From Nissolia schottii (Eukaryota; Streptophyta; Magnoliopsida; Fabales; Fabaceae): 64,000 nucleotides of DNA. Below, one piece after another: positions 9,987 to 22,137 of this stretch (position 1 is the stretch's first letter; every line of letters begins with the position of its first letter). The stretch lies in the NCBI GenBank assembly GCA_003254905.1, contig QANU01053415.1, forward strand, positions 62,001-126,000, written 5' to 3'. The position numbers and the translations under genes are program-made. The notes under the pieces were generated by a model. It ran no database searches, had not been told where the DNA came from, and saw nothing but the letters and a program-made list of their open reading frames with translations.

Positions 9987-12900
9987 AACCAACAATATCT
10001 CACATCAAGTGGAATACAATAAAACTAAGACATATTAAAGTGAAAATATGCAAACTTTTTAGACGCGAGATCGGTGAAAGTAGTTTCCACCTTCTATTCA
10101 TATTTATTTGATAAAAAAATAAAAGAAAATAGAACAACTACATGTAGATATTAGTTCTCAAGAAATAGTTTCACATAAAGAAATATCTTACGTCACAAGT
10201 TATGTATAAAAAAAATTTGGATATAGTTGCAAAAAAATGACCTCAAAAATCAAAAAGTAGATGCAAACCTCATAGAAGAGGATATTATGTGAAAATATAA
10301 GTATGATCCAAATAAAATTATGGTAAAATGTAAAACATAATATATAGGATGCGGATAGAATTTGGGTGGATACATTAAAACCCTAACCTTACCCTAACTT
10401 GTGCAAGTAATCTCGGATAATTATCCGTGCGGGTAATTATTCATTAAAGAGCGAACTTTTACTCTACTCATTAAGTTGGATTAGAGCAGATATTCCCAAG
10501 TAGGATACAAATTGCCATCCTAGATTTAGCTCTCCAGTGCATTCCAATATACAGAACAATCAGTACTTGATTTATCACGTAAAGAAACAAAACCATGTCT
10601 TTTTTAGTGACCCAATTTTGTGATCCCGAAAACAAGATATTTTCTAAATCAAGTGTTGTTTGAATTATCTTTTCCCCATTTTCAATTCGAAACAACTTAA
10701 CCTCAAGCTCTAAAGCAGCTTTAGCTTTTGAAAAAGAAAAGATATTTTTTTTTTGCTCGATAATAACCGCTTGCAAAATTTTCCTTACTTATTAGTACTT
10801 TTAATAGATGTGACTACCTTTATATTTTAGATCATTAATTGTTGTGTTTTGTAAAAGAAGGAGAGTGCACTCACTCAAAATCCGTGTATCATATATGCAC
10901 ACAAAAATGCTGACAAATTATGACTTGAAAAGAAAAGATTCAAAGTAGGGTAATTTACTTATGTGCTCTTATGTATTGCTAATTGTAAATAGGTCAATTA
11001 GTTAACGAGTTTAGTTAATTAATTATTGGGTTGTTGAGTGAGTTAGTCCAAATTATTTATGTATTTAGTATAAATCATGTAAGAGGTACATTCATCTATT
11101 TAATTGATCAATATTCAATACATAAGATTCATTCAGTTGATTTTGACATGGTATCGTAGAGAATTTTTTTTGCTTCCGCTCGTTCCCTTTCTTTTTCCTG
11201 AACCTGCACCTCTTTTCCATGGAATTTTCGCAGAAACCTCATGAATCCCATCGATTCTTGAGCTTCTTTCCGCGATTCCAATCAGTACAAGAGTGTTTGC
11301 ATCCCAGAATCTCGGTTTCTAGAGCTTTTTCCTCAAGTTTACCTTGTAGGTTTTGTCGTTTTCTTTCTCTATTTGTCCAATATTCACTAGAGACATGACA
11401 TAAAGGGAAGTTGAGTGGTATGGAAATTTGAATAAAGGAGAAAGTAAATAAGAGGCTATCTTTGATGTAACCTGTGCGGTATAAAATGAAGAAAAATGAC
11501 TAGAATCAAAAGTGTATGTGTAGTATATGAGATAGAAAGATGTGGAAAACATTCACTTATAGCATATGTAGTATACTAGTGTATATAAAACAGCGGTTGA
11601 AAAATGTTAAGTATTTCAAAACTTCTAGTCTCACGTTGGTTAACACTCAAACTTTTCAAGTGTTTATATACCTTAATTGGTGTATTGGTAAAAAGACTTG
11701 AGAAAGGGATTGGGCTCGCGCGCATGAGTCTAAGCCATATGAGCTTATCGTGAATTTGCCCCATGCGCGCGCGATAAAGAGCTCATTTTTCCTTTTTTGT
11801 TTCTGTTTACTTCTCCATTTCCAACAACAACTACATAGTATATAGTTTCTGATTGTATCTATCTATATTTATTTATTTTGTAAGCTTTTGGAATTCCGGT
11901 AGCAAGAAAATGCGTGGCCACTAACGCCAAATAAAATTTTCTATTTCAATGTGCTTTCGTCTTTCTACGTGCCTCTCTCGTTTTGGGTCCCGTCTTAATC
12001 AATATTCCATTATTTGATGATTCAACCAAAGAAATTTTTATGCCCATTGATGACTAAGTTGTCTCATTCTGCGGTTACTTTTATTTATGATTAATGTTAA
12101 TATTGTAGCCATGTATTTTACTTATTAAAAATTTAAATTTCAATGTAAATATAACAAAATTTATTTATTAGTAATTACACAATCCTACTTTTTTTTGAAA
12201 AGTAAAACTTGTGCTCATAATTTTAGACATTCTTTGGACATCTTAGGATTAATGTATAGTTAACTGTGAATTTTAGTTTTTTATAGTCAATCTACTAAAT
12301 ATAATATATAAGGTAATTAATTAATAAGAGATGCCAAATTCTTTTATGACAAATGTTACGGCCTGAGATTGAGATGCAAGTAGGCGATATTATTGGCCAA
12401 CTCTCACACGCATACAACTCAATCCAATGCGTTGGACTCGAGGCTTAGACCTTACAAACAACTTGAGCACCAATACATTTCTAGCGTAATCACTAAGAAA
12501 CACATAACCTACATAACTTTTATATGAGATATCATGAGTACAGTTAGTCATACGAGATATAATTAACTTTATTATGATTTCAATTACGATTACAAAACAC
12601 CTTAACAAACAAAAATAAGAGTCACTCACTCATAATATATGAGCATAAATCACATTTATGTTCTATTACATTATAATTCTATATCACCTCATATTATATA
12701 TATACATATAATGACTAAGTATTAGAGTGATTGTTTGCATATACCACCTCCACCCGATTAAGAACATGGCTACTGCCACCGCCGTGCTTATCCAAGTTGA
12801 TGGCTCACAAATCATATTGAAGTTAGATCAATTACAAGTTTCATCTTGGGTAGTCTAAATTGCCTGTAACTAGAAATAATTGTAAGTTGGAAAACTGTTA

Positions 12901-15530
12901 GCTGATGTGAACGATAAGAAAGCGATTCTTCCTCCTTTTTTTGGTAATAGCGACGAGAAGTGAAATTGGTAAGTACATTATTAATCCACCAAGTGAAATT
13001 GGAGCCCACTTATTTTTGCGTATCTCGTGTTATATGGCTTTCATGACACTGTTCTCTTATCGCATTCATTAAAATGACGTAAGCAAATGCTTAATGTCCT
13101 GAAAACGGAAAGTCGTTCAACGCTTTCCAACTGTAACAATAATTCGATGGTGTCACTTCTATATTATCCGTAAATGCTCAATGTTACTTAATTTATTTTT
13201 TTATAATATTATAATTAATTTTTTTAATTTTTGTTATTATTTCATGATCTAATATATACGACATATTGATGGATTATATCATCTAATGTGATAAATCAAT
13301 ATTTTTTAATACAATATTTGTGGAGAGATGCATCGTAAGCTCAAATGATCTGTAAATCTCTAAACTTCTTATAAATTGACTATTTCAATGATTTGACTAA
13401 TGAAAAATTTATTACAATCATATAGAATATAAAATAATAACAAAAATCGATAAATATAGTATTATAAAAGTTATTTAAAATATATAAATTAAGTGTTATG
13501 AGTTATTTATCTCATATGGTAAATAAGAAACCACCTAATAATATTCACTTTATCCACTTTTTGTTATCCTTTTTTTTTATAAAAATACACAATTTAAGAA
13601 ATCATTGAATTAACATTAAAATATTAAAAAATATAGAGTGTATAGACAAAATTAACCTTAAGTAATAAGCGCTATAATTATTAAGTGTTATAAAAAAAAA
13701 TGAGAGATAACAATGGTATAAGTGTACAAAATACATTTTATGCTCTCTTATAATTATTTAGACAATTTTTTTTGGAGAATCTCTTAACAATTTCCCTCAC
13801 AAAAAAAAATGTGGATCCACCATGAGCCTCATAACTTTGTGAGGAGGTTGTTAAAAGGTTGTCCCAAGATGTTAGTCTCTATATATATAAATATAGAAGT
13901 TAAGAGTACAAGTAAATAACCCAATTCGATTTTAAGAATCTTATATATATTTACAATTAGATTTAGATAACTATCAAACAATTCTTTCATAAAAATAGAA
14001 TGAGTACGTAAGTCTAACCCATTTTTATATATTATCATTAACTCATTAGTTTGAATCTCATAAATTTTGAACTTCTCTGGCCGCTTTAATAGCCGCTCCT
14101 CTCGCGGCTTTAACTCCAATCAGTCATGCAATTTGGGATAGTGGGCCACACTCACTGTGTGTATATATATTTCTCCATTAATGCTCACCCACACCACATC
14201 CACTTTAGCTTTTAATAAATTAATCACTAAATTATAAGCTTCAGCCTCATCATCTTCTCTCAGGATATGAAGCTGTTCTTATAAGTTATGTAAGCATTAA
14301 TGTAAGCGATTCATGAGTAAGTAAACACACATGTATATATGAAGAATGATTTTGCTTTTTCTGTGATTAAATTATTCATGAACAAACATTTTAGATTTTA
14401 TATATAATATTGTCTTGAGTTGGTTCACAGTCACTTAAGCATATTCATGCATGCATGCATGCATGCTATGCTATATATTATAAGGTTGTGGTAGCTAGTG
14501 TTATTTTACGAACACTAGTAGTGGCTCACCTGCTCGCTCTTCTGCTCATTACACGAGTTTGATTATTTGTAAATACTTTTTTAAATGTTTAATAATAAGT
14601 CTAAAAACTATTTTGACTCTAATTAAATTGGAACAAAATCTTAATTTCCTGATAAATCAGGAAAGAAATCACGCACATAGATATGGTAACCACGTGTGCT
14701 TACACGCAACTCTACGTGCAGTAATTCATTATACTTTATGCATGCTGCTACTTAATTGGTTGATTCAAAATTACTTTTATTAAATTAAAGCACCTCTGTA
14801 GAATCATTATATTTTAATTGATTCTATAAAGTTGTCAAACTTAAATGTTTAAGTAAATTAGTGAAGTCTCAAAAAAAAAATAAACCGTAAACTCCTAAAA
14901 ATAATATAATTTAAACATGATTAAATATTATATTTGTAATTAATATTGAGCAATGTTAATTTTATAATAAAATAAATAAAAGAAATATCATCAGATATAT
15001 CTTAATTCATGAATTAATTGTTATTTAATACTTTATTATGTATGTGGATTACATTATAGTTCAATAAAACATAATTTAATTATGATAAATATATAAAATT
15101 AGTTTTATAAACTCAATAGATATTATTTAACATAAAAAGTTAACCAAAGTATCCAATAAAACTTACCAAATTTATACATTTTGAAGGCAAAATCAAGTGT
15201 AAATTTAAAATCTACCAATTTTGTTAGAGTTTACTTAAGTTCGTACGAGTTTACACAAAAAAAGAACTTTCATCAGTGTTAACTTATTTTTATGTGATAG
15301 GATTGTAAACTCATAAGAGTTAGGAAAAGTTTAACAACCATGATGAAACAATCATTGTGAAAAGCCAATGTTCCAATTGGTTATTGGAAAAAGCCAATGA
15401 TAATGACAAGCTTACTGAATTTTTTTTATAGCTTCAAAAAATGAAAAATCAGAACAATCATCTTCACTAAATTCTGTTTATTTAATTGGAAACCTGTTTC
15501 ACATCAGTCAGGACTATTACAACTTCATTT
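9987..15530. other. Long AT-rich intergenic region, no gene seen
   Basis: 5.5 kb with no supportable coding region on either strand. It holds simple sequence such as (gcat)n near 14448-14465, long A/T tracts, and a short 'aaccctaaccttaccctaac' motif near 10379. Possible degraded MITEs lie near 10340-10450 and 13750-13880, but no paired termini with target duplications could be confirmed. Confidence 0.6.
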
Positions 15531-15544
15531 TGGAGTGGTACAAG

Positions 15545-15549
<5 letters not shown>

Positions 15550-15580
<31 letters not shown>

Positions 15581-15637
15581 CTTAAGAGTATTTTGGTCAT
15601 AGAAAAAAAAAGAGAGAGAGAGAGGGAGAGAAACAAG
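15550..15637. repeat. GA-repeat 5' leader of the PILS gene
   Basis: Two (GA)n tracts, 15550-15578 and about 15611-15632, lie just before the PILS start codon at 15648. GA/CT repeats in plant 5' UTRs are common; no further claim is made. Confidence 0.7.
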
Positions 15638-15647
15638 AGACAGAAAC

Positions 15648-18600
15648 ATGGAGTTCTGGAAGCTTTTCATTGTTGCATTGATGCCAGTTCTGAAGTTGCT
15701 GTTGCTTACTGCTGTTGGCTCATTCGTTGGACTTGGTCGTTTTGGCATATTCAGGGACGCTGCTAGGAAAAACTTAAACACCGTAAGTTTAATTTTGATG
15801 CATTTTCCATGTAAAAGAATTTCGAAAATGTAACATGTTACATGAGTTAAATGAGAGTTACTAGTGCATCAAAATTAAATTCATATTATATCTCGCTCCG
15901 AAGTTAGTTAGTGAAAGAGAACAAATTAATGGGAAATTTTTTTTTCTTCTTTCTTTTCATACAGATGGTGTTTTATGTCTTCACCCCTGCTCTTCTTTAT
16001 AGCAGTTTGGCTAATACCATGACTTTAAGGGGTGTCCTTATGTTGTAAGTTTTGATTCTTGCCACTTCTGAATCTTCTTCTATTTTTTATTTTTTATTTA
16101 TTTATTTTTTATCTTTCTTCTTTTGATGTTTGTTTTGTTTACCAAAAGTTTCATGAATGGTGATGTAGGTGGTTCATGCCCTTGAATGTTCTTCTCACAT
16201 TTATTATCGGGTCAGCACTTGGATGGCTACTTGTTAAAATAATTAGAATCCCTCAACATCTTCATGGCCTTGTGTTAGGGTGCTGTGCTGCAGGTAGGTA
16301 GGGTCACTCGTAAGTTTTCTTTGGTATTAAATCCTCTTTTGGTCTTTTAGTTATAATAATTGAATCACTTTAGTTTGTTATTTTTTAAAAACTTTTAATT
16401 TGATAACTTTTTTTTACATTTAATCGCACTTTTTAAATGTGAGTAATGTCTTGAATGTGGTTAAATGAAAAAATAGACCAAATTGAACGCTTTTGAAAAT
16501 GGGGTACGAAAGTGATTAATTGATATAACTATAAGACCAAAAGAGGATTTTACTCTATAAAAAAAACTGAAAAGGTGAGTCCTAATAAGGTTTGTTGCGT
16601 TGTGGCTTGGAGATCATGGGTTCAGATTTTGGAAACAGCTTCTTCCCTCTAGCAGGGGAAAGGCTGCATACATCTACCATCCCTAAACCTCATTAGGTGT
16701 GGGAGCCTCGTCCACCACGCTTCACATTTTATGAAAACATGTTAGCTTTATTTGATTTCTGTTTCCTTTTCTTGAACTTCCTGCTTTCATGATATTTTGT
16801 GAAAAAGATAGTCAAAAGGGTCAAATAGTAACGTCCTATTTTCAGAAGCGAAAAGAGCTAAAATAATAAGATCTGATTTTCAATTCTTGTTTCTACTATT
16901 TCCTTCACAAAATCTTAAAAAACAAGAGCAGAACAGAAGAGTGTTTGAACCAGATCGTAGTCTTTTGGGGTTTGATCACACTTGTCATGTCATGCACACA
17001 GGAAATATGGGAAATCTTCCTATCATCATAGTCCCATCTCTGTGTAAACAAAGAGGCAGTCCTTTTGGAGATGAGGATGTTTGCTACAAAAATGGATTGG
17101 CATATACCTCTCTCTCATTGGCAGTATGAACACTCTCACTTTGAAAAAGTTCATCATGATTCAAGTAATGTGCATCACTACATTCCTAAGAGTTGTTTTT
17201 GAACCTTTTTCACTGTGTCTTGTGATTTATTTTTGCAGCTAGGAACCATTTACACTTGGTCTTATGTGTACAACATTGTCCGCATAAATTCGCCCAAGAT
17301 TTCTAATAGAGTCGAAGGTGGTGATTCGGCGGCGAACACAGTTTCTGCAGCAGAAACTGATCCAGAAAACCATCCAAAATCTTCCACGGGAGCATCGGTC
17401 ACGGCCGAAGACGGATCACGGAACAACGATGACCAAATGAAGCAACTAGAAATTGAAGGTTGTGCAGTGCCTGATGGACAAGCAAAGGTAGTCAATTGTG
17501 CATAAGGGTGGTGCGTTTGTGTGCATAAGGAGTACTTCTTTTATATTTTGTGTCGTTTGTTTGTGCTTCTCGAAAGAAACAGAATAAAAAAAATAATCGA
17601 TTTTTCTGTCTTCTTTAGAAGCAGATTCCTACCTGTTTCTGGTAGAATTAGAAGCAGCATGTGAGAGAAAAAACAATGCTAAAAGAAGTACTTTTTACCA
17701 GAAGCACAATCAAACGCACCTATGTGTTATGAAGAATTTGTGAGGGAACGAGAAGCAATGCTCCTTTCTAAGATGTAGAAAAAGAAGCGATAGAAGCTAT
17801 GATCTTTACATTTCCAAGAGTTTTGCAGGTATCGACAAAGCAAAAGATCAGGAAACAGCTGCAAGTATTAGCAGAAAGGATCAACTTGAAGGTGCTATTT
17901 TCGCCATCGTCGATCGGAGCGGTATGCCAGATAGTTCTATTATTTTTCCATCAATTATGAAGCATAGAATGAGAGGTGTACTAGTTAGTATTCACCATTA
18001 AGAAAAATTGCCAACACTTTGATGATAGTCTCATTTGCTTAATCCCAGAATGAGCATCGTTCTAATTCTTTTGGGCTCATTCTACCTAAACAAAAGCAAT
18101 TAATTCCTCTTGTTCTCTTCTGTTTATGCAGATTGTTGGTTTAATAATTGGTTTGGTCCCTCTATTTAGAAAACTGTTGGTTGATGAGAGTGCTCCCCTC
18201 CATGTGGTTCAAGACTCTATAGACATGCTGGGGTACGTATTTGATAGTACTTGGTTAAGAAATAAATGTAATTTATTTGATTGTAATTTATTATTATTAT
18301 TTTTAATTTGCAGGGGTGCAGCCATACCAGCAATGACCTTGTTGCTTGGGGCAAATCTTCTTAAGGGTAAACCAATAACACACAAATTTCTCAATTCTTT
18401 TTTGACTAGTTCACAATTTGACAGTTACACTCAGAAAATTTGATGCTTTGTTTTTTCAGGTATCAAAGGAGTAGGAAAGCAGCTTCCACAGATTATTGGC
18501 ATTATTGCAGTTAAATTCATTGCCCTGCCAACAATAGGTGTAGGCATTGTTAAAGGTGCTGTTCATTATGGCTTGATCCACCCTGATCCACTCTATCAGT

Positions 18601-18849
18601 TTCTCTTACTGCTACAATTTGCTGTTCCTCCTGCAGTAGCCATGAGTGAGTTCCCTCTTTCTTTTTCTCTCTTTGCAACACTGTCAGTTTCTTTTTTGTT
18701 AAGTTATTTTTGTGAACGTGGCAGGCACTATGATTCAATTGTTTGGAGCTGGTGTGGGCGAATTCTCAGTTATCATGTTGGCAACTTATTCCTGTGCTGT
18801 GGTTTCGCTTACTCTCTGGTGCACATTCTTCATGTGGCTTGTGCTATAG
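15648..18849 (+). CDS. PILS: PIN-LIKES (PILS) auxin transport facilitator, 10 exons
   Basis: A complete 422-aa model joins exons 15648-15782, 15965-16044, 16169-16293, 17002-17123, 17239-17487, 17829-17921, 18132-18232, 18314-18366, 18460-18645 and 18725-18849. All introns are GT/AG and all phases agree. The protein has the family layout: an N-terminal hydrophobic bundle (residues ~1-170, starting MEFWKLFIVALMP and including NMGNLPIIIVPSLC), a hydrophilic Ser/Asp/Glu-rich loop (~175-235, exon 5), and a C-terminal bundle with GLIIGLVPL, GAAIPAMTLLLGANL, LPQIIGIIAVKFIALP and QLFGAGVGEFSVIMLATY. PILS proteins sit in the ER membrane and restrict nuclear auxin signalling by holding auxin in the ER. 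The length fits the family, and the N-terminus resembles the PILS3/5/7 group, but I do not assign an ortholog. Exons 6-8 are duplicated downstream (20793-21379). Confidence 0.93.
16575..16731 (+). mobile_element. Au-like SINE in PILS intron 3
   Basis: The stretch contains a tRNA-like B box (ggttcagattttgg, about 16619) followed by 'aaaggctgcatacatctacc' and 'gtgtgggagcctcgt'. This order is characteristic of the plant Au SINE family. It lies in the sense orientation inside the intron (16294-17001) and looks old. No target duplication was identified. Confidence 0.7.
17720..18386 (+). repeat. Duplication block, copy A (PILS exons 6-8)
   Basis: Matches 20683-21385 closely, from 'ctatgtgttatgaagaattt' through PILS exons 6, 7 and 8 and into intron 8. 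The homology to the second copy stops in intron 8 near 18386 and resumes near 19112. Confidence 0.85.
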
Positions 18850-19713
18850 CAGTTGTATATTGCAAGCTCTAGAGATCGATGCTTTCATGCCACAGTGTGG
18901 CAAAAAGCATGAACCTTGTAATTTGCATTATTTGCTTTACCAAAGGGGGGAAGGGAATGAGAAAACAAAAAATAAAGTAATGACTACCATTCACTAATGA
19001 CTACCATTATTTGCATTTTCTCTCCAATTCAGGGCAAAATCCTCAGCCTTACATAAATTATTAAAGTGAGCAATGAATCAATATGGTTTGAGTTCATCCA
19101 ACACTTTGAAAACTAAATTGGTGCTTCATTTTTTTTTTTTTTTTACCCTTCTTATTTAGGTCATCAGTGTCTAAAATGCACTGTATTACATCTAATCAGA
19201 CTCGAGGTAGCGAGTGTTTCATCTAGGGACAATAGACAACATAACAATCGCAACAAATAAGCTGCCTCCAAAAACCAAAAGTGACTAGTTCCAAAGTAAA
19301 AGGGTAAGCTATATTGGGTCACTTTGTCATGATACATGCTGGAAAAGGAACCACATAAATTCCAAAGTGCAGATGGATTGATACACAAGGAAATATGAAT
19401 GGCTCAAAACAGAATTTTTCTTTTCTTTTCATGTCCCTCTATATTGCATGAGCGACCGCTTTAAGCCACGGGGCTAGTTTCCAAGCCAAGTATCAGACAT
19501 CGAAATATATAGGAAAAATAATTACATGATTTAAATCTTGAGGGCCAAAAAAAAAAAAGGATACCTTGCTTCACCAAACAAACAAGTACACACTCACTTA
19601 CTAGACACTCGTTCTATCTTGATATATAATTGCCACCTTATGATATATATAGTTCATAGTGTTTTTTTTTTTTTCGTGTCACTCATTCACAAATTATAAA
19701 TACAAAAAACATC
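18850..19713. other. PILS 3' flank, start of second duplication block
   Basis: PILS 3' UTR and spacer. From about 19112 onwards the sequence is the copy-A counterpart of 21400-21837 and 21839-23090. A long T run (about 19131-19144) and an A run near 19547 are present. No separate gene is seen. Confidence 0.6.
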
Positions 19714-20628
19714 ATGGGGATGGTCATGAGTTACATGAAACAACCAAAAGGTTCTTCATTGCATACTTAATATTCTTGTTATTGTTATTATTATTGTGTT
19801 CTCTTCTTCTTCTTCTTCTTCTTCTTCTTTTGCTAACTAATCTGTATTGATCTTAAATTATTGGCATTTTGCACTAACGTGACATTTTCGGGCATCTCAG
19901 AAAAAGTGTTAGCAGCCACGAAGTTAGTCTTCTCAGAAAAAGAGTTAGCAAGAGGGACGTTGACTGTTTTAATGGAACCACTACACAAACAATTTATTGA
20001 GAAAGATATCATAGACTACGAATCCTTCCAGGTTGCAATTCTTGATCTCTTCAGGTAAGCATGTGGTTTCAGCTGGTAGTCTCAGTCATTACTTGTTAAA
20101 AAGAAAAGTGCAAGAAGTGTATTATGCCTAGAATAACCTAGATTTAGTCAGGATCATCAACACATTGTAGGAGTGAAAAATCTTTCGATACTGATTTCCT
20201 TCATTTACAAGACTCGAACAAGAAACTTAGTTTAAGTAGAACACTGAACTAGATTGTTTTAATTGACTCTCTGAAATTGATCTTGGCTTTTTTGGAAAAT
20301 GCCTTTCCTATGCCATTTCATAAAGTCGTGCTTTTCATTGGGCAAGACAATGTGTGTTGCTGACACGCATAGGGGTTAGGAATGAAGAACAGCAGTTTTC
20401 TGTGATAGTTTCTAACAAATCTTTATTCTTCTTTCATAGCCAAGTCAACAGGGCCATGCCCGCCAAGCATTATGTTCCACCAAAATATGATGAACAAAAT
20501 CTAAAGGTCGGTTAGCTTTTTCGCCTTGCATAGATCGGAATGATCCAGTACTGGATCAGTCCAATCTATGCAGTTAGTTTCCTTGAATCGGCATGGCATG
20601 CAATGTAACCATCCTTAGCTGACAAGTT

Positions 20629-20670
<42 letters not shown>

Positions 20671-20681
20671 CAAGCAGGAAT
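19714..20681 (+). pseudogene. Unrecognised small plant gene, copy A, last exon missing
   Basis: This is the truncated sister of the gene at 22138-23410. Exon 1 (19714-19750) encodes a 12-residue leader starting MGMVMSYM. Exon 2 runs from 19901 (or 19937; both acceptors keep frame) to 20054 and exon 3 from 20440 to 20506, all with GT/AG borders and agreeing phases. Exon 4 should begin near 20678. Instead the sequence reaches an N at 20682 and continues as a copy of PILS intron 5. Either the gene is truly cut by a rearrangement, or the end of the exon was lost in assembly. Residues seen include KQFIEKDIIDYESFQVAIL and PAKHYVPPKY. The function is unknown. Confidence 0.6.
20631..20668. repeat. 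(AT)n microsatellite
   Basis: About 19 AT dinucleotides just before the truncated exon 4 acceptor of copy A. The corresponding tract in copy B (about 23073-23092) is shorter. Its position next to the N at 20682 makes a sequencing or assembly problem plausible. Confidence 0.9.
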
Positions 20682-20682
20682 N
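20682..20682. other. Ambiguous base at a duplication joint
   Basis: A single N. To its left is the intron 3/exon 4 border of the small gene, copy A; to its right is a copy of PILS intron 5 (matching 17720 onwards). It may mark a contig join or a low-quality base. Confidence 0.9.
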
Positions 20683-21385
20683 CTATGTGTTATGAAGAAT
20701 TTGTAAGGGAATGAGAAGCAATGTTCCTTTTTAAGATGTAGAAAAAACAAGTGATAGAAGCTATGATCTTTACATTTTCAAGAGTTTTGCAGGTATCAAC
20801 AAAGCAAAAGATCAGGAAACAGCTGAAAATATTAGCAGAAAGGATCAACAAGAAGGTGCTATTTTCGCCATCGTCGATCGGAGCGGTATGTCAAATAGTT
20901 CTATTATTTTTCCATCAATTATGAAGCATAGAATGAGAGGCGTACTAGTTACTATTCACCATCAAGAAAAATTACCAACACTTTGATGATAGTCTCATTT
21001 GCTTAATCCTAGAATGAGCATCGTTCTAATTTTTTTGGCTCATTCTACCTAAACAAAAGCAATTAATTCCTCTTGTTCTCTTCTGTGTATGCAGACTGTT
21101 GGTTTAATAATTGGTTTAGTCCCTCTATTTAGAAAACTGTTTGTTGATGAAAGTGCTCCCCTTCATGTGGTTCAAGACTCTATAGACATGCTGGGGTAAG
21201 TATTTGACAGTACTCGGTTAAGAAATAAATGTAATTTATTTGATTGGAATTTTTTACTACTACTACTACTAATAATAATAATAATAATAATTATTATTAC
21301 TATTATTATTATTATTAATTTGCGGGGGTGCAGCCATACCAGCAATGACCTTGTTGCTTGGGGCAAATCTTCTTAAGGGTAACCA
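20683..21385 (+). pseudogene. PILS gene fragment, exons 6-8 only
   Basis: The block is a near copy of 17720-18386. Exon 6' starts near 20794 with VSTKQKIRKQL, exon 7' gives TVGLIIGLVPLFRKLF, and exon 8' ends GANLLKG near 21379, all still in frame with usable splice borders. Upstream exons 1-5 are absent. Exons 9-10 have been deleted: the sequence passes from intron 8 straight into the downstream flank (the equivalent of 19112), with a short shared 'aaatt' at the joint. It cannot encode a transporter. Differences from the parent are mostly single-base, so the duplication looks fairly recent. Confidence 0.85.
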
Positions 21386-21837
21386 ATAACACATAAATTA
21401 GTGCTTCATTTTTTGACGCTTCTTATTTAAGTCATCAGTATCTAAAATGCACTGTATTGCATCTAATCAGACTCGAGCTAGTGAGTGTTTCATCTAGGGA
21501 CAATAGACAACATATCAATTGCAACAAATAAGCTGCCTCCAAAAACCAAAAGTGACTAGTTCCAAAGTAAAAGGGTAAGCTATATTGGGTCACTTTATCA
21601 TGATACATGCTCGAAAAGGAACCGCATAAATTCCAAAGTGCAGATAGATTGATACACAAGGAAATATGAATGACTCAAAACAGAATTTTTCTTTTCTTTT
21701 CATGTCCCTTTATAGTGCATGAGCGACTGCTTTAAGCCACAGGGATAGTTTCCAAGCCAAGAATCAGACATCGAAATATATAGGAAAAATAATTACATAA
21801 TTTAAATCTTGAGGGCAGAAAAAAAAAAAAAAAAAAA
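21386..21837. repeat. Duplication block, second copy of the PILS 3' flank
   Basis: Matches about 19112-19555 with scattered substitutions and ends in an A-run before the N at 21838. Its last ~150 bp (21682-21837) are repeated again immediately after the N, in a version closer to copy A. Confidence 0.8.
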
Positions 21838-21838
21838 N
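21838..21838. other. Ambiguous base at a second duplication joint
   Basis: A single N after an A-run. The sequence to its right (21839 onwards) restarts at a point already present at 21682, so the two flanks overlap in homology. This is consistent with two contigs joined end to end. Confidence 0.9.
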
Positions 21839-22137
21839 AGAATTTTTCTTTTCTTTTCATGTCCCTCTATATTGCATGAGCGACCGCTTTAAGCCACGGG
21901 GCTAGTTTCCAAGCCAAGTATCAGACATCGAAATATATAGGAAAAATAATTACATGATTTAAATCTTGAGGGCCAAAAAAAAAACAGGATACCTTGCTTC
22001 ACCAAACAAACAAGTACACACTCACTTACTAGACACTCGTTCTATCTTGATATATAATTGCCACCTTATGATATATATAGTCCATAGTTTTTTTTTTTCG
22101 TGCCACTCATTCACAAATTACAAATACAAAAAACATC

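Noticed and set aside
10379..10400. Interstitial telomere repeat 'aaccctaaccttaccctaac'
   Set aside because: Only about three degenerate heptamers; not enough to call a telomeric tract.
16600..16640. tRNA gene
   Set aside because: The box-B-like sequence belongs to an Au-type SINE; no cloverleaf can be formed.
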